Of a DNA stretch of 64,000 nt, positions 8,248 to 18,023 are shown one piece after another. The DNA is from Rheinheimera pacifica. Lineage in GTDB: Bacteria; Pseudomonadota; Gammaproteobacteria; Enterobacterales; Alteromonadaceae. Numbering within the stretch: the stretch's first letter is position 1; each line of letters starts with the position of its first letter. Location: the NCBI RefSeq assembly GCF_024809855.1, contig NZ_JANUEM010000011.1:62001-126000 (forward strand). The letters run 5' to 3'. Position numbers and translations under genes: made by a program. The notes below the pieces were generated by a model. It was not told where the DNA came from and ran no database searches. It worked only from the letters and a program-made list of their open reading frames with translations.

Positions 8248-8982
8248 ATGACATCCCCTGCTCCACAGCGTCTGGCAAAATGGATTGCCCAAAGCGGCTA
8301 TTGCTCACGCCGGGCAGCCGAGCGGTTAATTACCCAGGGTGTAATTAGCATAAATGGCGCTGTAGCCCGTCATACAGATGGTGTTAGCGCACTGGATCAG
8401 GTATTTGTGCACGGCCAGCCGTTACCGGCCCAACCTGCTTTGCAGTACCTTTTGTACCATAAACCCGTTGGCGTAGATTGCAATAACCGCCCGGATGACC
8501 CGGCAAGCCTGTATCAGGTACTCAAATTATTACCGCAGCGCTTATTTGCCGTTGGCCGGCTGGACAAAGACTCCAGTGGCTTATTGCTGTTAACCAATGA
8601 TGGCGGCCTTAGCCAACGCCTGATGCACCCGACCTACTACCATGAAAAAGGCTACCTGGTAAGCACCGATAAAAGCATCAGCGCCGGTTTTATTGCCAGT
8701 ATGGCTGCAGGAGTAAGCTGGCAACTGGGTGAAACACGTTATCAGTCACGCCCGTGCCGGATAACCCAAACTGCTGAGCAAGAGTTTTATATTGTGTTAA
8801 CCCAGGGCCTGCACCGGCAAATACGCTATATGTGTAAAGCATTGGGGTATCGTGTTACTGCGTTAAAACGTGACAAACTACATAATTTACAACTGGCCCA
8901 ACTGCCTGAAGGGCAAATGCGGCCGCTAAGCAGTGCCGAACTACACCAGCTACAGCTGCTTAGCGCGCTGCCACAGCCATAA
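8248..8982 (+). CDS. rluF: 23S rRNA pseudouridine synthase of the RsuA/RluB/E/F family, RluF-like
   Basis: A 244-residue pseudouridine synthase. An S4 RNA-binding domain opens the protein (RLAKWIAQSGYCSRRAAERLI), followed by the catalytic domain with GRLDKDSSGLLLLTNDG, whose Asp is the nucleophile. The segment HEKGYLVSTDKSISAGFIASMAAGV and the later GLHRQIRYMCKALGYRV resemble RluF more than RsuA or RluB, so it probably modifies U2604 of 23S rRNA (E. coli numbering, from family knowledge). The last 33 bases overlap the end of the convergent MFS gene. No good ribosome site precedes the ATG. Confidence 0.88.
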   Translation: MTSPAPQRLAKWIAQSGYCSRRAAERLITQGVISINGAVARHTDGVSALDQVFVHGQPLPAQPALQYLLYHKPVGVDCNNRPDDPASLYQVLKLLPQRLFAVGRLDKDSSGLLLLTNDGGLSQRLMHPTYYHEKGYLVSTDKSISAGFIASMAAGVSWQLGETRYQSRPCRITQTAEQEFYIVLTQGLHRQIRYMCKALGYRVTALKRDKLHNLQLAQLPEGQMRPLSSAELHQLQLLSALPQP

Positions 8983-10131
8983 ACATAACAGCAGAGTTAC
9001 GCCATACATCAGTAACGCGCCCAGTACTACGCCATTCCAGCTGTGCCACTGCCAAAATGGCTGCAAATACAAACCACCGGTGCTGGCACCAACATAGTAA
9101 AACACTAAATACAGCGCATTAGCACTGGCCTTGGCCCGGTTGGCGCATTGATTTACCCAGCTACTGGCCAGCGAATGAGTAAGAAAAAAGCCAAAAGCAT
9201 TAATAAAAAAACCGGCGACAATAAAACCTAAACTGCTGCTAAGCGTCAGTAAGGTGCCCAGCATTAAAATAACCACACCCAACGCCATACCCAGCGGCAC
9301 CGGCATTTTCAGTGCTACTTTGCCGGAGATGGCCGAGCCGATAGTGCCGGTAAAGTAAGTAATAAACAGCAAGCCAATCCAGAAGCTGGACAAGTTATAA
9401 GGTGCATCTGACAACACAAAAGCAATATAGGTATATTGGTTAAGAAAAATAAAAAAGTTAAGCCCGCCAATAAGGTAGGTTAACAACAGTAATGGCTGGC
9501 GCAGATGAAACAGGTTGTCGGCCAAAGCCTGTTTTAACGCAAACGGCTTAACAACAAAGCGCTTTGCCGGTGGTAAATGGCACCAGATAAGATAACAGCT
9601 CACCACACCCAATGCAGCTACCGGCCAAAACACCCATTGCCAGTGACCAATATCGGCCAGTGCTCCGGCCATTAAGCGGCCACTTATGCCCCCTAACGAG
9701 TTAGCGCTGATGTAATAACCCACGGCAGCCACCAGTGCCGGTTTGCTGTATTCTTCTCCCATATAAGCAATCGCTACAGCAGGTAGCCCGCCGAGAAAAA
9801 TACCCTGCACAGCGCGCCAGAAGACCAGGGCAGCAAAGCTCTCTACCTGAGTTAGTGCCAGAGTGCTTAGCGTCATACCTATCAGGGTAAGTAACAGCAG
9901 TTTTTTGCGCCCCCAGGCATCAGATAACGCAGCATAAATCAGTAACGACAGGCCAAGGCACAAAGTGCCACTGGCGTAGGCCCAGGTCGTTTCCAGTGGG
10001 GTCAGGGCAAACTCACGGCTTAACACCGGCAGTAAGGGCTGCAGTAAGTGCAGGTTGGCAAATACCACCACGGCTGCTAAACACAGCGCAAAGGTAGCAC
10101 GGTAAAACGCCGGGCTTTTGTACTCGATCAC
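8950..10131 (-). CDS. MFS transporter, YnfM-like
   Basis: A 393-residue, twelve-helix major-facilitator transporter. The motif between helices 2 and 3 is ALSDAWGRKKLLL and helix 4 has FWRAVQGIFLGGLPAVAIAYMGEEY; the N-terminal LLQPLLPVLSREFALTP is the signature of the YnfM group, putative proton-driven drug or metabolite exporters. The substrate is unknown. The start is GTG. It runs convergent to rluF with a 33-base tail overlap and is monocistronic. Confidence 0.85.
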   Translation of the reverse strand: MIEYKSPAFYRATFALCLAAVVVFANLHLLQPLLPVLSREFALTPLETTWAYASGTLCLGLSLLIYAALSDAWGRKKLLLLTLIGMTLSTLALTQVESFAALVFWRAVQGIFLGGLPAVAIAYMGEEYSKPALVAAVGYYISANSLGGISGRLMAGALADIGHWQWVFWPVAALGVVSCYLIWCHLPPAKRFVVKPFALKQALADNLFHLRQPLLLLTYLIGGLNFFIFLNQYTYIAFVLSDAPYNLSSFWIGLLFITYFTGTIGSAISGKVALKMPVPLGMALGVVILMLGTLLTLSSSLGFIVAGFFINAFGFFLTHSLASSWVNQCANRAKASANALYLVFYYVGASTGGLYLQPFWQWHSWNGVVLGALLMYGVTLLLCLWLWQRAKQL

Positions 10132-10339
10132 AACACAGGGCCTGACTTGTTAAAGTGCGGCTATTATAAGGCTATTTACCGGCCCATACGAGCAGACATA
10201 AACCGTTACAACCTGTATTACCTGCTTTTGGCCTGCAAAAAATAATTGCAAAAAAGGTTAAAGTTTCGCCAATATCAGCCGTTAACCAGTTACGGGCTAT
10301 ACTGATGCCAGATTAAAACAGCTTTTCAGGAGCAACATT

Positions 10340-10936
10340 ATGTCAATTACTTCAGGCAATGGCGCAGCTGTAACAGGCGCAACCAAACCAAACACTGCCA
10401 GCATAAAAGCAGAGGATAACCGCGGTATTAAAAATATGGCGGCAGAAGCCAAACAGGCACAAAATGTCGCTATTCTGCGCGCCAATGAGCAGGTATCACT
10501 GCGCAGCAATAACGATTCGCTAAGTTTATTGTATAAAACCGCGCTGGAAGGCATAAACGCCGAACTGGAACCAGTAATGGGCGAAAATGCGGCACAAAAA
10601 ATTTATGACTCCGGCATTGATACCTCACCCGAAGCCACGGCCGATCGTATTGTCGCCTTTGCTACCGGCTTTTACAGCCGCTATAAAGAACTGAATCCGG
10701 GTAAATCAGAAGAAGAAACCCTCGATAGCTTTATGAAGATCATCGGTGGCGGTATCGAAAAAGGCTTTAACGATGCCAAAGATATTCTTAAAGGCTTAAA
10801 AGTGTATGAAGGCGAAGTAGAAAGCGGCGTAGACAAAACCTATGGCCTGGTTATGCAGGGGTTAAGCAACTTTCGTGAAAAAATGCTCGAACTGGCCGCT
10901 ATACCCGCACAACCTGATAACAGCGCTAAGGTTTAA
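10340..10936 (+). CDS. DUF5610-domain protein
   Basis: A 198-residue soluble protein with a disordered N-terminus rich in Ala/Thr/Asn and a helical core from about residue 55 (SLLYKTALEGINAELEPVMGENAAQKIYDSG) that matches what I recall of the DUF5610 family, common in marine gammaproteobacteria and of unknown function. The conserved ATADRIVAFATGFYSRYKELNPGKSEEE stretch supports that call. It has a strong AGGAG site and stands alone; it ends 22 bases before the end of convergent paeA. Confidence 0.8.
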   Translation: MSITSGNGAAVTGATKPNTASIKAEDNRGIKNMAAEAKQAQNVAILRANEQVSLRSNNDSLSLLYKTALEGINAELEPVMGENAAQKIYDSGIDTSPEATADRIVAFATGFYSRYKELNPGKSEEETLDSFMKIIGGGIEKGFNDAKDILKGLKVYEGEVESGVDKTYGLVMQGLSNFREKMLELAAIPAQPDNSAKV

Positions 10937-10958
10937 CCCTGGCGCTGTGTTTTTGCCG

Positions 10959-12266
10959 TTATAGCTTAACGGCAGGCTCAGCTGAGCCAATACGGGTAAC
11001 CAGCAGCTGGTCAATTTTGTAGCTGTCGATATCGACTACTTCAAACTTATAGCCGCCATGCAGCACAAAGTCGGTGCGTTTAGGAATTTTACGCAGCGTA
11101 TACATCATAAAACCGGCAATGGTTTCATAGTTTTCCGGGCTGGGGAAGCTATCAATATCCAGCACCCGCATAACATCCTGCAGCGGCGTTAATCCCTCTA
11201 CCAGCCAGGAGCTGGCATCACGGGCTACTATCTGTTCTTCCTCAGAACTTACCAGCTCGCCCATTACAATACTCATCACATCTTTTAGTGTAATAATGCC
11301 CACTACCAATGCGTATTCATTCATAATAATGGCAAAATCTACCCCGGCCGATTTAAAGTGCTCCAGCACTTCGTACAACGACAAGGTATCGGGAATAATA
11401 AGCGGCTGGCGTACTATGCCCTCTTTTTTCAGTGATATAGGCTGATCGTGCAACACCTGCATTAGAATATCGCGGGTATCAACATAACCCACTACTTTGT
11501 CCAGCACGCCATCACAAACAACAAATTTAGCATGCGGGTGTTCGGCAATTTTGGCTTTAATGCTGTCTTGTGATTCATTGTTAGTGAAAAAAATCAGGCT
11601 TTCGCGCGCTGTCATGGCCGAGGTTACGGTGCGAGATTCCATATCAAACACGTTTTCCAGTAGCTGGTGCTCATGCTCCTGCAATACTCCGGCCTGCGCA
11701 CCGGCTTCCATCATGGCAATAATATCTTCCGGGGTAATATCATCTTTGCGCATGGTAGGTACATTAAACAGGCTGAAAAATAAATTAGCCAGGCTGTTAA
11801 ACAGCCAAACCAGAGGCTTTAGCAACATGATCAAAAACAGCATCGGGCCAACCACTTTAGTGGCAATTTTCTCCGGTGCTATCATCGCCAACCGTTTGGG
11901 CATTAAATCGGCAAACAGGATAAACAGCGAGGTAACAAAAAATACTGACAGGGCAAAACCTGCGCTTGCCACCCAGGCACCGCTGAAAAACAGTGTTAGT
12001 AAAGCAGTAAAGTAAGGGGTAAAAGCCGATTCACCCAAAATACCGCCCAAAATCGCCACCGCATTAAGGCCAATTTGTACTATGGTAAAAAAGTTACCTG
12101 GGTGCTCCTGCAATGCCAGAACCTTCTCGGCATTGGCGTCACCTTCAGTTGCCATCAGCCGCAGGCGCATTTTTCGTGATGCCGCCAGTGCAATTTCAGA
12201 TACCGAAAAAAATGCACTGCAGGCAACCAGCGCCAGCATCAGCAACATATATTCCAGCGTAGACAT
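10959..12266 (-). CDS. paeA: CNNM/CBS-domain membrane transporter, PaeA (YtfL) orthologue
   Basis: A 435-residue inner-membrane protein that aligns by eye over its whole length with E. coli YtfL, now PaeA, reported as a polyamine (cadaverine/putrescine) exporter. Order: CNNM transmembrane domain (residues 1-180, SAFFSVSEIALAASRK, FADLMPKR), two CBS domains (about 200-330, TSAMTARESLIFF, GYVDTRDILMQV, IMNEYALVVGIITLKDVM), and the CorC_HlyC C-terminal domain (NYETIAGFMMYTLRKIPKRTD). Older names are hemolysin or CorC family. The GGGAG site fixes the start. Monocistronic. Confidence 0.9.
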   Translation of the reverse strand: MSTLEYMLLMLALVACSAFFSVSEIALAASRKMRLRLMATEGDANAEKVLALQEHPGNFFTIVQIGLNAVAILGGILGESAFTPYFTALLTLFFSGAWVASAGFALSVFFVTSLFILFADLMPKRLAMIAPEKIATKVVGPMLFLIMLLKPLVWLFNSLANLFFSLFNVPTMRKDDITPEDIIAMMEAGAQAGVLQEHEHQLLENVFDMESRTVTSAMTARESLIFFTNNESQDSIKAKIAEHPHAKFVVCDGVLDKVVGYVDTRDILMQVLHDQPISLKKEGIVRQPLIIPDTLSLYEVLEHFKSAGVDFAIIMNEYALVVGIITLKDVMSIVMGELVSSEEEQIVARDASSWLVEGLTPLQDVMRVLDIDSFPSPENYETIAGFMMYTLRKIPKRTDFVLHGGYKFEVVDIDSYKIDQLLVTRIGSAEPAVKL

Positions 12267-12498
12267 ATTCTCTCCCGTATAACAGCATCAGCCTAAAACA
12301 CTGACATATGGCGCTAGTATAGCGCTGTTGTATGACCAAACCTGCTAACTATCTGAAAATATTCAAACAGCCGCTGGAGAAAAGCTAAAAGTACGGTAAT
12401 TCGCGCTGATTATCATAAATTCATTTGATACATATCAAACACTGCCTGCCAGCATGGTGTACATTTATTGAGCAAATTATGAATACCGGAGCCAGGCT

Positions 12499-13455
12499 AT
12501 GACAAATGTCTCTAAATCTAATGTGCTTAGCATAGTACTGGCCGGTGGTGCAGGTAAAAGGCTGCAGCCACTGACATTAAAGCAGGCTAAACCGGCTTTG
12601 CCTTTTATTAAGCACCGGCGGGTTATTGACTTTGCATTAAGTAATTTATGGCATTCAGGCTTACGGCAAGCGCTGGTATTAACTCAATATAAACCCGACA
12701 GCCTGCACCAGCATTTACAGCAATTCTGGCAACCAATGTTTAACCGTGATGGCTTTTTGCGATGGTATCAGGCAGCGGCGTCTGTTTGCCAGGGTACGGC
12801 AGGAGCAGTTGCTGCCCGGCTTAGTATCATTCGCGATCAGCGCCCGGATGTGATAGCGGTATTAAGTGCCGATCATGTTTATAAAATGGACTACCGCCAA
12901 ATGCTGGAGTTTCATCAACAGCAACAGCTTGCGGTAACGGTTGCAGCTATAGCTGTACCGGTGGCTCAGGCCCGGCAATTTGGTATTTTTAAGGTAAACG
13001 ATAACTACCGTATCTGTGGTTTTATTGAAAAACCACAGGGCGAAGTACCACAAATACCCGGCAAACCAGGCTATGCACTGGCGTCGATGGGTAACTATTT
13101 ATTTAATGCCGATAGCTTGTATCAACTGCTAGATAACATCGACCTTACGCAACCGGTAGACTTTGGCCATGACCTGCTGCCAGCACTGTTTCGGCAGCAA
13201 CAAGCCTGCGTGTACAACTTTAGCAATAACCGGTTGCCAGGCGGGCAAGGCCTGCCGCACTACTGGCGTGATGTCGGTACTTTGGCTACGTACTTCCACA
13301 GCAGGCTGGATATACTACAGCACCCCGACTGGCTTGACGGTCCAACACAACACTGGCCGATACTGGCAGCTAACACCCAGGAACCCAAAATAAGGCTATG
13401 CACCCGCGCTATGCAGCGCTTAACGCTGCAACATCTTCACCCACTATATGCCTAG
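12499..13455 (+). CDS. Truncated GlgC-like sugar-phosphate nucleotidyltransferase
   Basis: A 318-residue protein matching the catalytic domain of ADP-glucose pyrophosphorylase: LAGGAGKRLQPLTLKQAKPALPF (nucleotide binding), DFALSNLWHSGLRQ, SADHVYKMDY (metal-binding Asp), FIEKP (sugar-phosphate Lys) and YWRDVGTL. It stops just where GlgC (about 420 residues) begins its C-terminal left-handed beta-helix, which carries part of the allosteric site and tetramer contacts. The usual GTADAV is GTAGAV. No frameshift is visible; the stop lies 10 bases from the convergent Nramp gene, leaving no room for the missing domain. There is no glgA, glgB or glgP nearby. It may be an orphan glycogen enzyme or a paralogue with another sugar substrate. 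Confidence 0.75.
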   Translation: MTNVSKSNVLSIVLAGGAGKRLQPLTLKQAKPALPFIKHRRVIDFALSNLWHSGLRQALVLTQYKPDSLHQHLQQFWQPMFNRDGFLRWYQAAASVCQGTAGAVAARLSIIRDQRPDVIAVLSADHVYKMDYRQMLEFHQQQQLAVTVAAIAVPVAQARQFGIFKVNDNYRICGFIEKPQGEVPQIPGKPGYALASMGNYLFNADSLYQLLDNIDLTQPVDFGHDLLPALFRQQQACVYNFSNNRLPGGQGLPHYWRDVGTLATYFHSRLDILQHPDWLDGPTQHWPILAANTQEPKIRLCTRAMQRLTLQHLHPLYA

Positions 13456-13465
13456 CATGCAATGG

Positions 13466-14749
13466 TTACAGCAACGAAAATGCCAGGGCCAGGCTACGGC
13501 CACTTAATAACAGGCTTATCAGCAACACCAGCACCCCCAGCCCGTTTTGCCAGTGGTTATTTTTATAGGGCCCCAGCAATGTATGGTTCATCGCCAGCAA
13601 TAAACATAAACACATCAACGGCAATAAAATACCGTTAGCTACCTGAGCAAACCAGATTACACTTACCGGCCGGATCCCCAGCGACGCCAGCACCACACCA
13701 CACACAATAATAAACAGCCAGGTAAAACGAAACAGCGGTAGCTTAAGATTAAGCGGCTTACCTAAAATACCTGACAACGCATAAGCCGCCGCTAACGGTG
13801 CAGTAATAGCAGATGACAAACCGGCCGCTATCAGGCCCAGTGCTAGGCACCAGGTAGCAGCATTACCAAACAAGGGCGTTAAGCTTTGTGCCAATTGCGC
13901 TACGTTTTCCAGCTGTTGCTCGCGGCCAAAAAACGCCGCTGCAGCCGTTGATACTATGGCTATAGAAATAAGGCCACCAAGCGGAATAGCCAGCGCCATA
14001 TCCTGGCGTGACGCCTTAAGTGCAGTATTAGTGTCGGTGTGCTGTTTCGGCCATTTTTGTGCGGCACCGGCAGCATGTAAAAACAGCGAATATGGCACTA
14101 CCGTGGTACCAATCAGCGCCACCACCGTTAACAGCGCACCTTGCGGAATAACAGGTATAAAAGCGCCGCTAAACAGTGCAGCCAAATCCGGCTTGGTCAG
14201 CAACATAGTGCCAATAAACGCCAGGCTCATTAGCAGCACCAGGGCAATAAGACAGCGCTCTATCAGCTTATACTGGCCAAACCATAGCACCACAGCTGCT
14301 ACAGCGCCCAGCAACAGCGCCCACAGGTTAATACCGGTACTGCTGTGCCAGCGCTGGATCAACGGCAGCTGGCCAAACAATGCATCGGCCCCCAGCGCAG
14401 CACCGCTGATATTACCGCCCTGATAGGCGCTGTTGCCAATGACGATAGCAGCCACCACCAACAGTAGCAGCGGCCAGCGCAGGAATGGCTTACGTACCAG
14501 CTCACGCAGGTTTTCCCCCAGACCGCGGCCGGTAACAATACCCAGCCGGGCTGACATTTCCTGCAGCACCATAGTGGCAAATACGGAAAACAACAGCGCC
14601 CACACTAAGGCATAACCGTAGTTAGCCCCGGCAAGTGATGCCGTAATAACGGTTCCCGGGCCAATAAAGGCGGCAGTCACCAGGGTTGCAGGGCCAAACC
14701 ACGACCTTTTAAGTGGCGGTGTCTGTTTACTGGATAGCGTGTCGGACAT
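13466..14749 (-). CDS. Nramp-family transporter with non-canonical metal site
   Basis: A 427-residue, eleven-helix transporter of the Nramp fold. In classical Nramp proteins helix 1 carries DPGN and helix 6 MPHN, which bind Mn or Fe. Here helix 1 reads GPGT (residues 30-33) and helix 6 VPYS (218-221), so the Asp, Asn and Met ligands are all missing. This pattern is like the Nramp-related group shown to move magnesium (NRMT), so calling it MntH would be unsafe. The rest (GRGLGENLRE, GNSAYQGGNISGAALG, AAGAAQKW) is well conserved, so it is likely functional. Substrate not determined. Confidence 0.82.
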   Translation of the reverse strand: MSDTLSSKQTPPLKRSWFGPATLVTAAFIGPGTVITASLAGANYGYALVWALLFSVFATMVLQEMSARLGIVTGRGLGENLRELVRKPFLRWPLLLLVVAAIVIGNSAYQGGNISGAALGADALFGQLPLIQRWHSSTGINLWALLLGAVAAVVLWFGQYKLIERCLIALVLLMSLAFIGTMLLTKPDLAALFSGAFIPVIPQGALLTVVALIGTTVVPYSLFLHAAGAAQKWPKQHTDTNTALKASRQDMALAIPLGGLISIAIVSTAAAAFFGREQQLENVAQLAQSLTPLFGNAATWCLALGLIAAGLSSAITAPLAAAYALSGILGKPLNLKLPLFRFTWLFIIVCGVVLASLGIRPVSVIWFAQVANGILLPLMCLCLLLAMNHTLLGPYKNNHWQNGLGVLVLLISLLLSGRSLALAFSLL

Positions 14750-14772
14750 AGTTAGCAGATGACAAAAATAGC

Positions 14773-14805
14773 AATGGCGCTACCTTAGCATAAGGCAGCG
14801 CCATT
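14773..14805 (-). terminator. Likely terminator after the RND efflux operon
   Basis: A nine-base perfect stem (AATGGCGCT / AGCGCCATT) with a 15-base loop lies 28 bases past the RND stop, followed on the minus strand by GCTATTTTTG. It sits between the RND stop and the start of the Nramp gene. Confidence 0.6.
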
Positions 14806-14832
14806 TTGTGTAACTGCTATGTCTGTGTAGCT

Positions 14833-17800
14833 TTACAACAGGCCTTCTTTGGTGTCCAGATGCTCCTGTCTGTGATGCTCTGCAATTTCCGCTGCCAGTT
14901 GCTGCTTGCTACGGGTTTCACGAATGCGTAACTCGGTTAGCCAGTAAAAAAACAACGGTACAAAAAATACTGCCAGGAAGGTTGCCGCCATCATGCCGCC
15001 CATTACACCGGTACCTACGCTGTGGCGTGCTCCGGCACCGGCGCCACTGCTAAATGCCAGTGGCACAACACCCAGAATAAACGCCAGTGAGGTCATAATA
15101 ATCGGCCTGAAACGCAAACGTGCAGCCTCCAGCGCTGCGGTACCGGTACTCCAGCCCTGCTGCGTTTTCATTAGCGCATATTCAACAATTAAGATGGCAT
15201 TTTTCGCAGCTAACCCGAGTAAGGTTACCAGGCCAATCTGGAAGTACACATCGTTGGTTAAACCGGCCAGCCAAACGGCAACCAGCGCACCAAAGATACC
15301 AAATGGCATCGCCAGCAGTACTGAAAGTGGCAGTGACCATTTCTCATACAGCGCCGCCAGAATTAAAAATACCATTACCACCGCCATGCCCAGTGCCAAG
15401 CCGGTGGTACCGCCGCTGCGCTTCTCCTGAAAGGCGCTGCCGGTCCAGTCGTAACTGATATCGGGTGGTAGCATAGTATTGGCAATACGTTCAATCTCGG
15501 CAATCGCCTGGCCCGAGCTGTAACCGGGCGCGGCATTACCCAGCAGTTTTACTGCCGGCAGATTGTTGTAGCGTTCCATATTGTCCGGGCCCGAGCTGTA
15601 CTGAATTTCAGCCAGTGCCGACATTGGGATCATCTCACCGCTTTGGCTTTTAACATAAATATGGTTGATGTCGTCAGGTTTCATACGGAACTGCGCATCG
15701 GCCGACATTAACACCTGCCAGGCACGGCCATACTTATTAAAGTCATTTACATAGTAAGTTCCAAGCGTACCGGCCAGAGTATTAAAGGCGTCGTTTACCG
15801 GTACACCCAGCGCTTTAGCGCGCTCGCGATCCAGGTTAACTTTAAGCTGCGGCGTATTAGGCCGCCACAGTGTTTGCACGCCAGCCAGCACCGGGCTTTG
15901 CCCGGCCGCGCCCTGCATAATCCCCATAGCTTCGGCCAGTTTTTCCGGCCCGCCATCGCCACGGTTTTGCAAATAAAACTCAAAACCACCGGTATTACCC
16001 AAGCCAAAAATAGGCGGCGGGTTAAAGGCCAGTACTAATGCTTCATTAATACCGGCTGTTTTCATAAACAGCTCGTTTACCAGATCGCTGGCGCTGATAT
16101 CACGCTCACTCCAGTCTTTCTGGGTAACGAAGATAGTAGCTGCACTGTTTTTATAACCGCCGCCGATAAAGTCAAAACCGGCAAAGCTGATCACATCTTT
16201 GTTGGCCGGGTTAGAACGGATAGCAGCAATCACCTGCTCGGTAACTTTTTGCGTGCGCTCCAGCGAGGCACCATCAGGTAAAAAGATCGCCGCTATATAA
16301 AAGCCCTGATCTTCATCCGGCACCAGTGAGCCTGGTGTCGCCTTCCACATACCGGCAGTAATAAAAATCATGCCGCCTACCAATATCAGCGCCAGTAAAC
16401 CACGGCGCAGGAAAAAGCCCACAGTAGAGACATATTTGCCGGTAATGCGCTGGAAAAACGCATTAAACCAGAGAAAAAACTTCGCTGTTTGTTTATGCTC
16501 GTGGCGCAAAATCATCACGCACAGTGCCGGTGTCATTACCAGTGCAACCACACCGGATAAGCTCACCGCAATAGAAATGGTTACCGCAAACTGGCGGAAC
16601 AGTTCGCCGGTTAAACCACCTAAAAAGGCAATCGGTACAAACACCGCACACAGCACCATGACGATAGCCACCACCGGGCCCGATACTTCCTGCATGGCCT
16701 TTATTGCCGCATCACGCGCTGACACATGCTCTTCGTGCATAATACGTTCTACGTTTTCCAGTACAACGATGGCATCATCAACCACTATACCTATCGACAG
16801 CACCATGCCAAACAACGTTAGCGTATTGATGGAATAACCCAGCATATACAAACCGGCAAAAGTACCCAGCAACGAGATCGGCACAGCCAGAATCGGAATT
16901 AACGTAGCACGCCAGTTTTGTAAAAACAGATACACCACCAGAAACACCAGCAGCATGGCTTCAGCAAGGGTTTTTACTACCTCACGGATAGACACTTCAA
17001 CAAAGCGCGTGGTGTCATAAGGCGTGGCCTGAGCTAAACCGCTTGGAAAACGCTGCTTTAATTCGGCAATCGTACGGTTTACTTCGTCTGCTACATCCAG
17101 TGCATTAGCTCCGGGCTGCAGAAATATACCCACCAGCGTGGCTGACTGGCCATTATACTGGCCAACAAAGTCATAATCGCGTGAGCCCAGCTCTACCCTG
17201 GCAATATCTTTTATCCGTAACGTACTGCCATCTGAGTTAGCACGGATAATAACGTTCTCAAACTCTTCAGCAGTAGAAAAACGCCCCTGCGCGGTAACGG
17301 TATACACCAGCTCCTGTGCGTCAGCTGAAGTTGGTGTGGCACCAATTTTACCGGCGGCAAACTGAGCATTTTGCTCACCTAACGCAGCAGCAACTTCCGG
17401 CACCGTGACTTTAAGCTGGCTCATTTGATCCGGCCGCAGCCAGATACGCATGGCGTAATCTTTAGCACCAAAAATCTGTACGTTAGTGGTGCCGGGAATA
17501 CGTTTTAACCGGTCCAGCACGTTTAACGTGACGTAGTTTGACGTCCATAAATCGTCACGGCTGCCATCGGGTGAGTAAAATGCCAGTACCTGTAAAAAAC
17601 TCGACGAGCCTTTTTCTACCGTTATGCCCTGGCGCCGTACTTCTTCCGGCAAACGCGCTTCTACTTTGCTAACGCGGTTATTTACATTCACCGCGGCCTG
17701 ATCAACATCAGTGCCAATTTCAAAGGTAATAAAGATAGTAGTAATGCCTGAACTGGTAGAGGTAGACGACATATACATCATGCCCTCTACACCGGTAATG

Positions 17801-18006
17801 GCGTTTTCCAGCGGTGCCGCTACAGTTTGCTCCAGCACTTCAGAAGAAGCTCCGGGGTACACGGCCATTACCTGCACCACCGGCGGCGCAATTTCAGGAT
17901 ACTGCGCTACCGGCAAGCTACGCATAGCAGCCAGGCCCGCCAGACAGATAAAAATACCTATTACAAGCGCAAAGATAGGCCGGTCAATAAAATAACGAGA
18001 GAACAT
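14833..18006 (-). CDS. RND efflux pump inner-membrane permease (HAE1/AcrB type)
   Basis: A 1057-residue trimeric proton-driven exporter. Helix 4 carries GIVVDDAIVVLENVERI with the two proton-relay aspartates, and helix 10 carries GLAAKNAILIVEYA with the essential Lys. Start MFSRYFIDRPIFALVIGI is the usual N-terminus, and the large periplasmic loops (LPVAQYPEIAPPVVQV, PDEDQGFYIAAIFLPDGAS) are typical of AcrB/MexB, exporting hydrophobic drugs, bile or dyes. It begins 17 bases after the adaptor gene with an AAGGA site. No outer-membrane channel gene follows, so it probably uses a TolC-like protein encoded elsewhere. Confidence 0.95.
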   Translation of the reverse strand: MFSRYFIDRPIFALVIGIFICLAGLAAMRSLPVAQYPEIAPPVVQVMAVYPGASSEVLEQTVAAPLENAITGVEGMMYMSSTSTSSGITTIFITFEIGTDVDQAAVNVNNRVSKVEARLPEEVRRQGITVEKGSSSFLQVLAFYSPDGSRDDLWTSNYVTLNVLDRLKRIPGTTNVQIFGAKDYAMRIWLRPDQMSQLKVTVPEVAAALGEQNAQFAAGKIGATPTSADAQELVYTVTAQGRFSTAEEFENVIIRANSDGSTLRIKDIARVELGSRDYDFVGQYNGQSATLVGIFLQPGANALDVADEVNRTIAELKQRFPSGLAQATPYDTTRFVEVSIREVVKTLAEAMLLVFLVVYLFLQNWRATLIPILAVPISLLGTFAGLYMLGYSINTLTLFGMVLSIGIVVDDAIVVLENVERIMHEEHVSARDAAIKAMQEVSGPVVAIVMVLCAVFVPIAFLGGLTGELFRQFAVTISIAVSLSGVVALVMTPALCVMILRHEHKQTAKFFLWFNAFFQRITGKYVSTVGFFLRRGLLALILVGGMIFITAGMWKATPGSLVPDEDQGFYIAAIFLPDGASLERTQKVTEQVIAAIRSNPANKDVISFAGFDFIGGGYKNSAATIFVTQKDWSERDISASDLVNELFMKTAGINEALVLAFNPPPIFGLGNTGGFEFYLQNRGDGGPEKLAEAMGIMQGAAGQSPVLAGVQTLWRPNTPQLKVNLDRERAKALGVPVNDAFNTLAGTLGTYYVNDFNKYGRAWQVLMSADAQFRMKPDDINHIYVKSQSGEMIPMSALAEIQYSSGPDNMERYNNLPAVKLLGNAAPGYSSGQAIAEIERIANTMLPPDISYDWTGSAFQEKRSGGTTGLALGMAVVMVFLILAALYEKWSLPLSVLLAMPFGIFGALVAVWLAGLTNDVYFQIGLVTLLGLAAKNAILIVEYALMKTQQGWSTGTAALEAARLRFRPIIMTSLAFILGVVPLAFSSGAGAGARHSVGTGVMGGMMAATFLAVFFVPLFFYWLTELRIRETRSKQQLAAEIAEHHRQEHLDTKEGLL

Positions 18007-18023
18007 ACGCTGATCCTTGCCTG

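Noticed and set aside
11497-12015. 172-codon plus-strand frame inside paeA
   Set aside because: Antisense shadow; the minus-strand protein aligns with PaeA over the entire stretch.
13440-13470. Frameshift as cause of the short GlgC-like protein
   Set aside because: No frame past the stop encodes a beta-helix; the next gene ends 10 bases away.
14993-15430. 145-codon plus-strand frame inside the RND permease
   Set aside because: Antisense of conserved transmembrane segments; no start signal.
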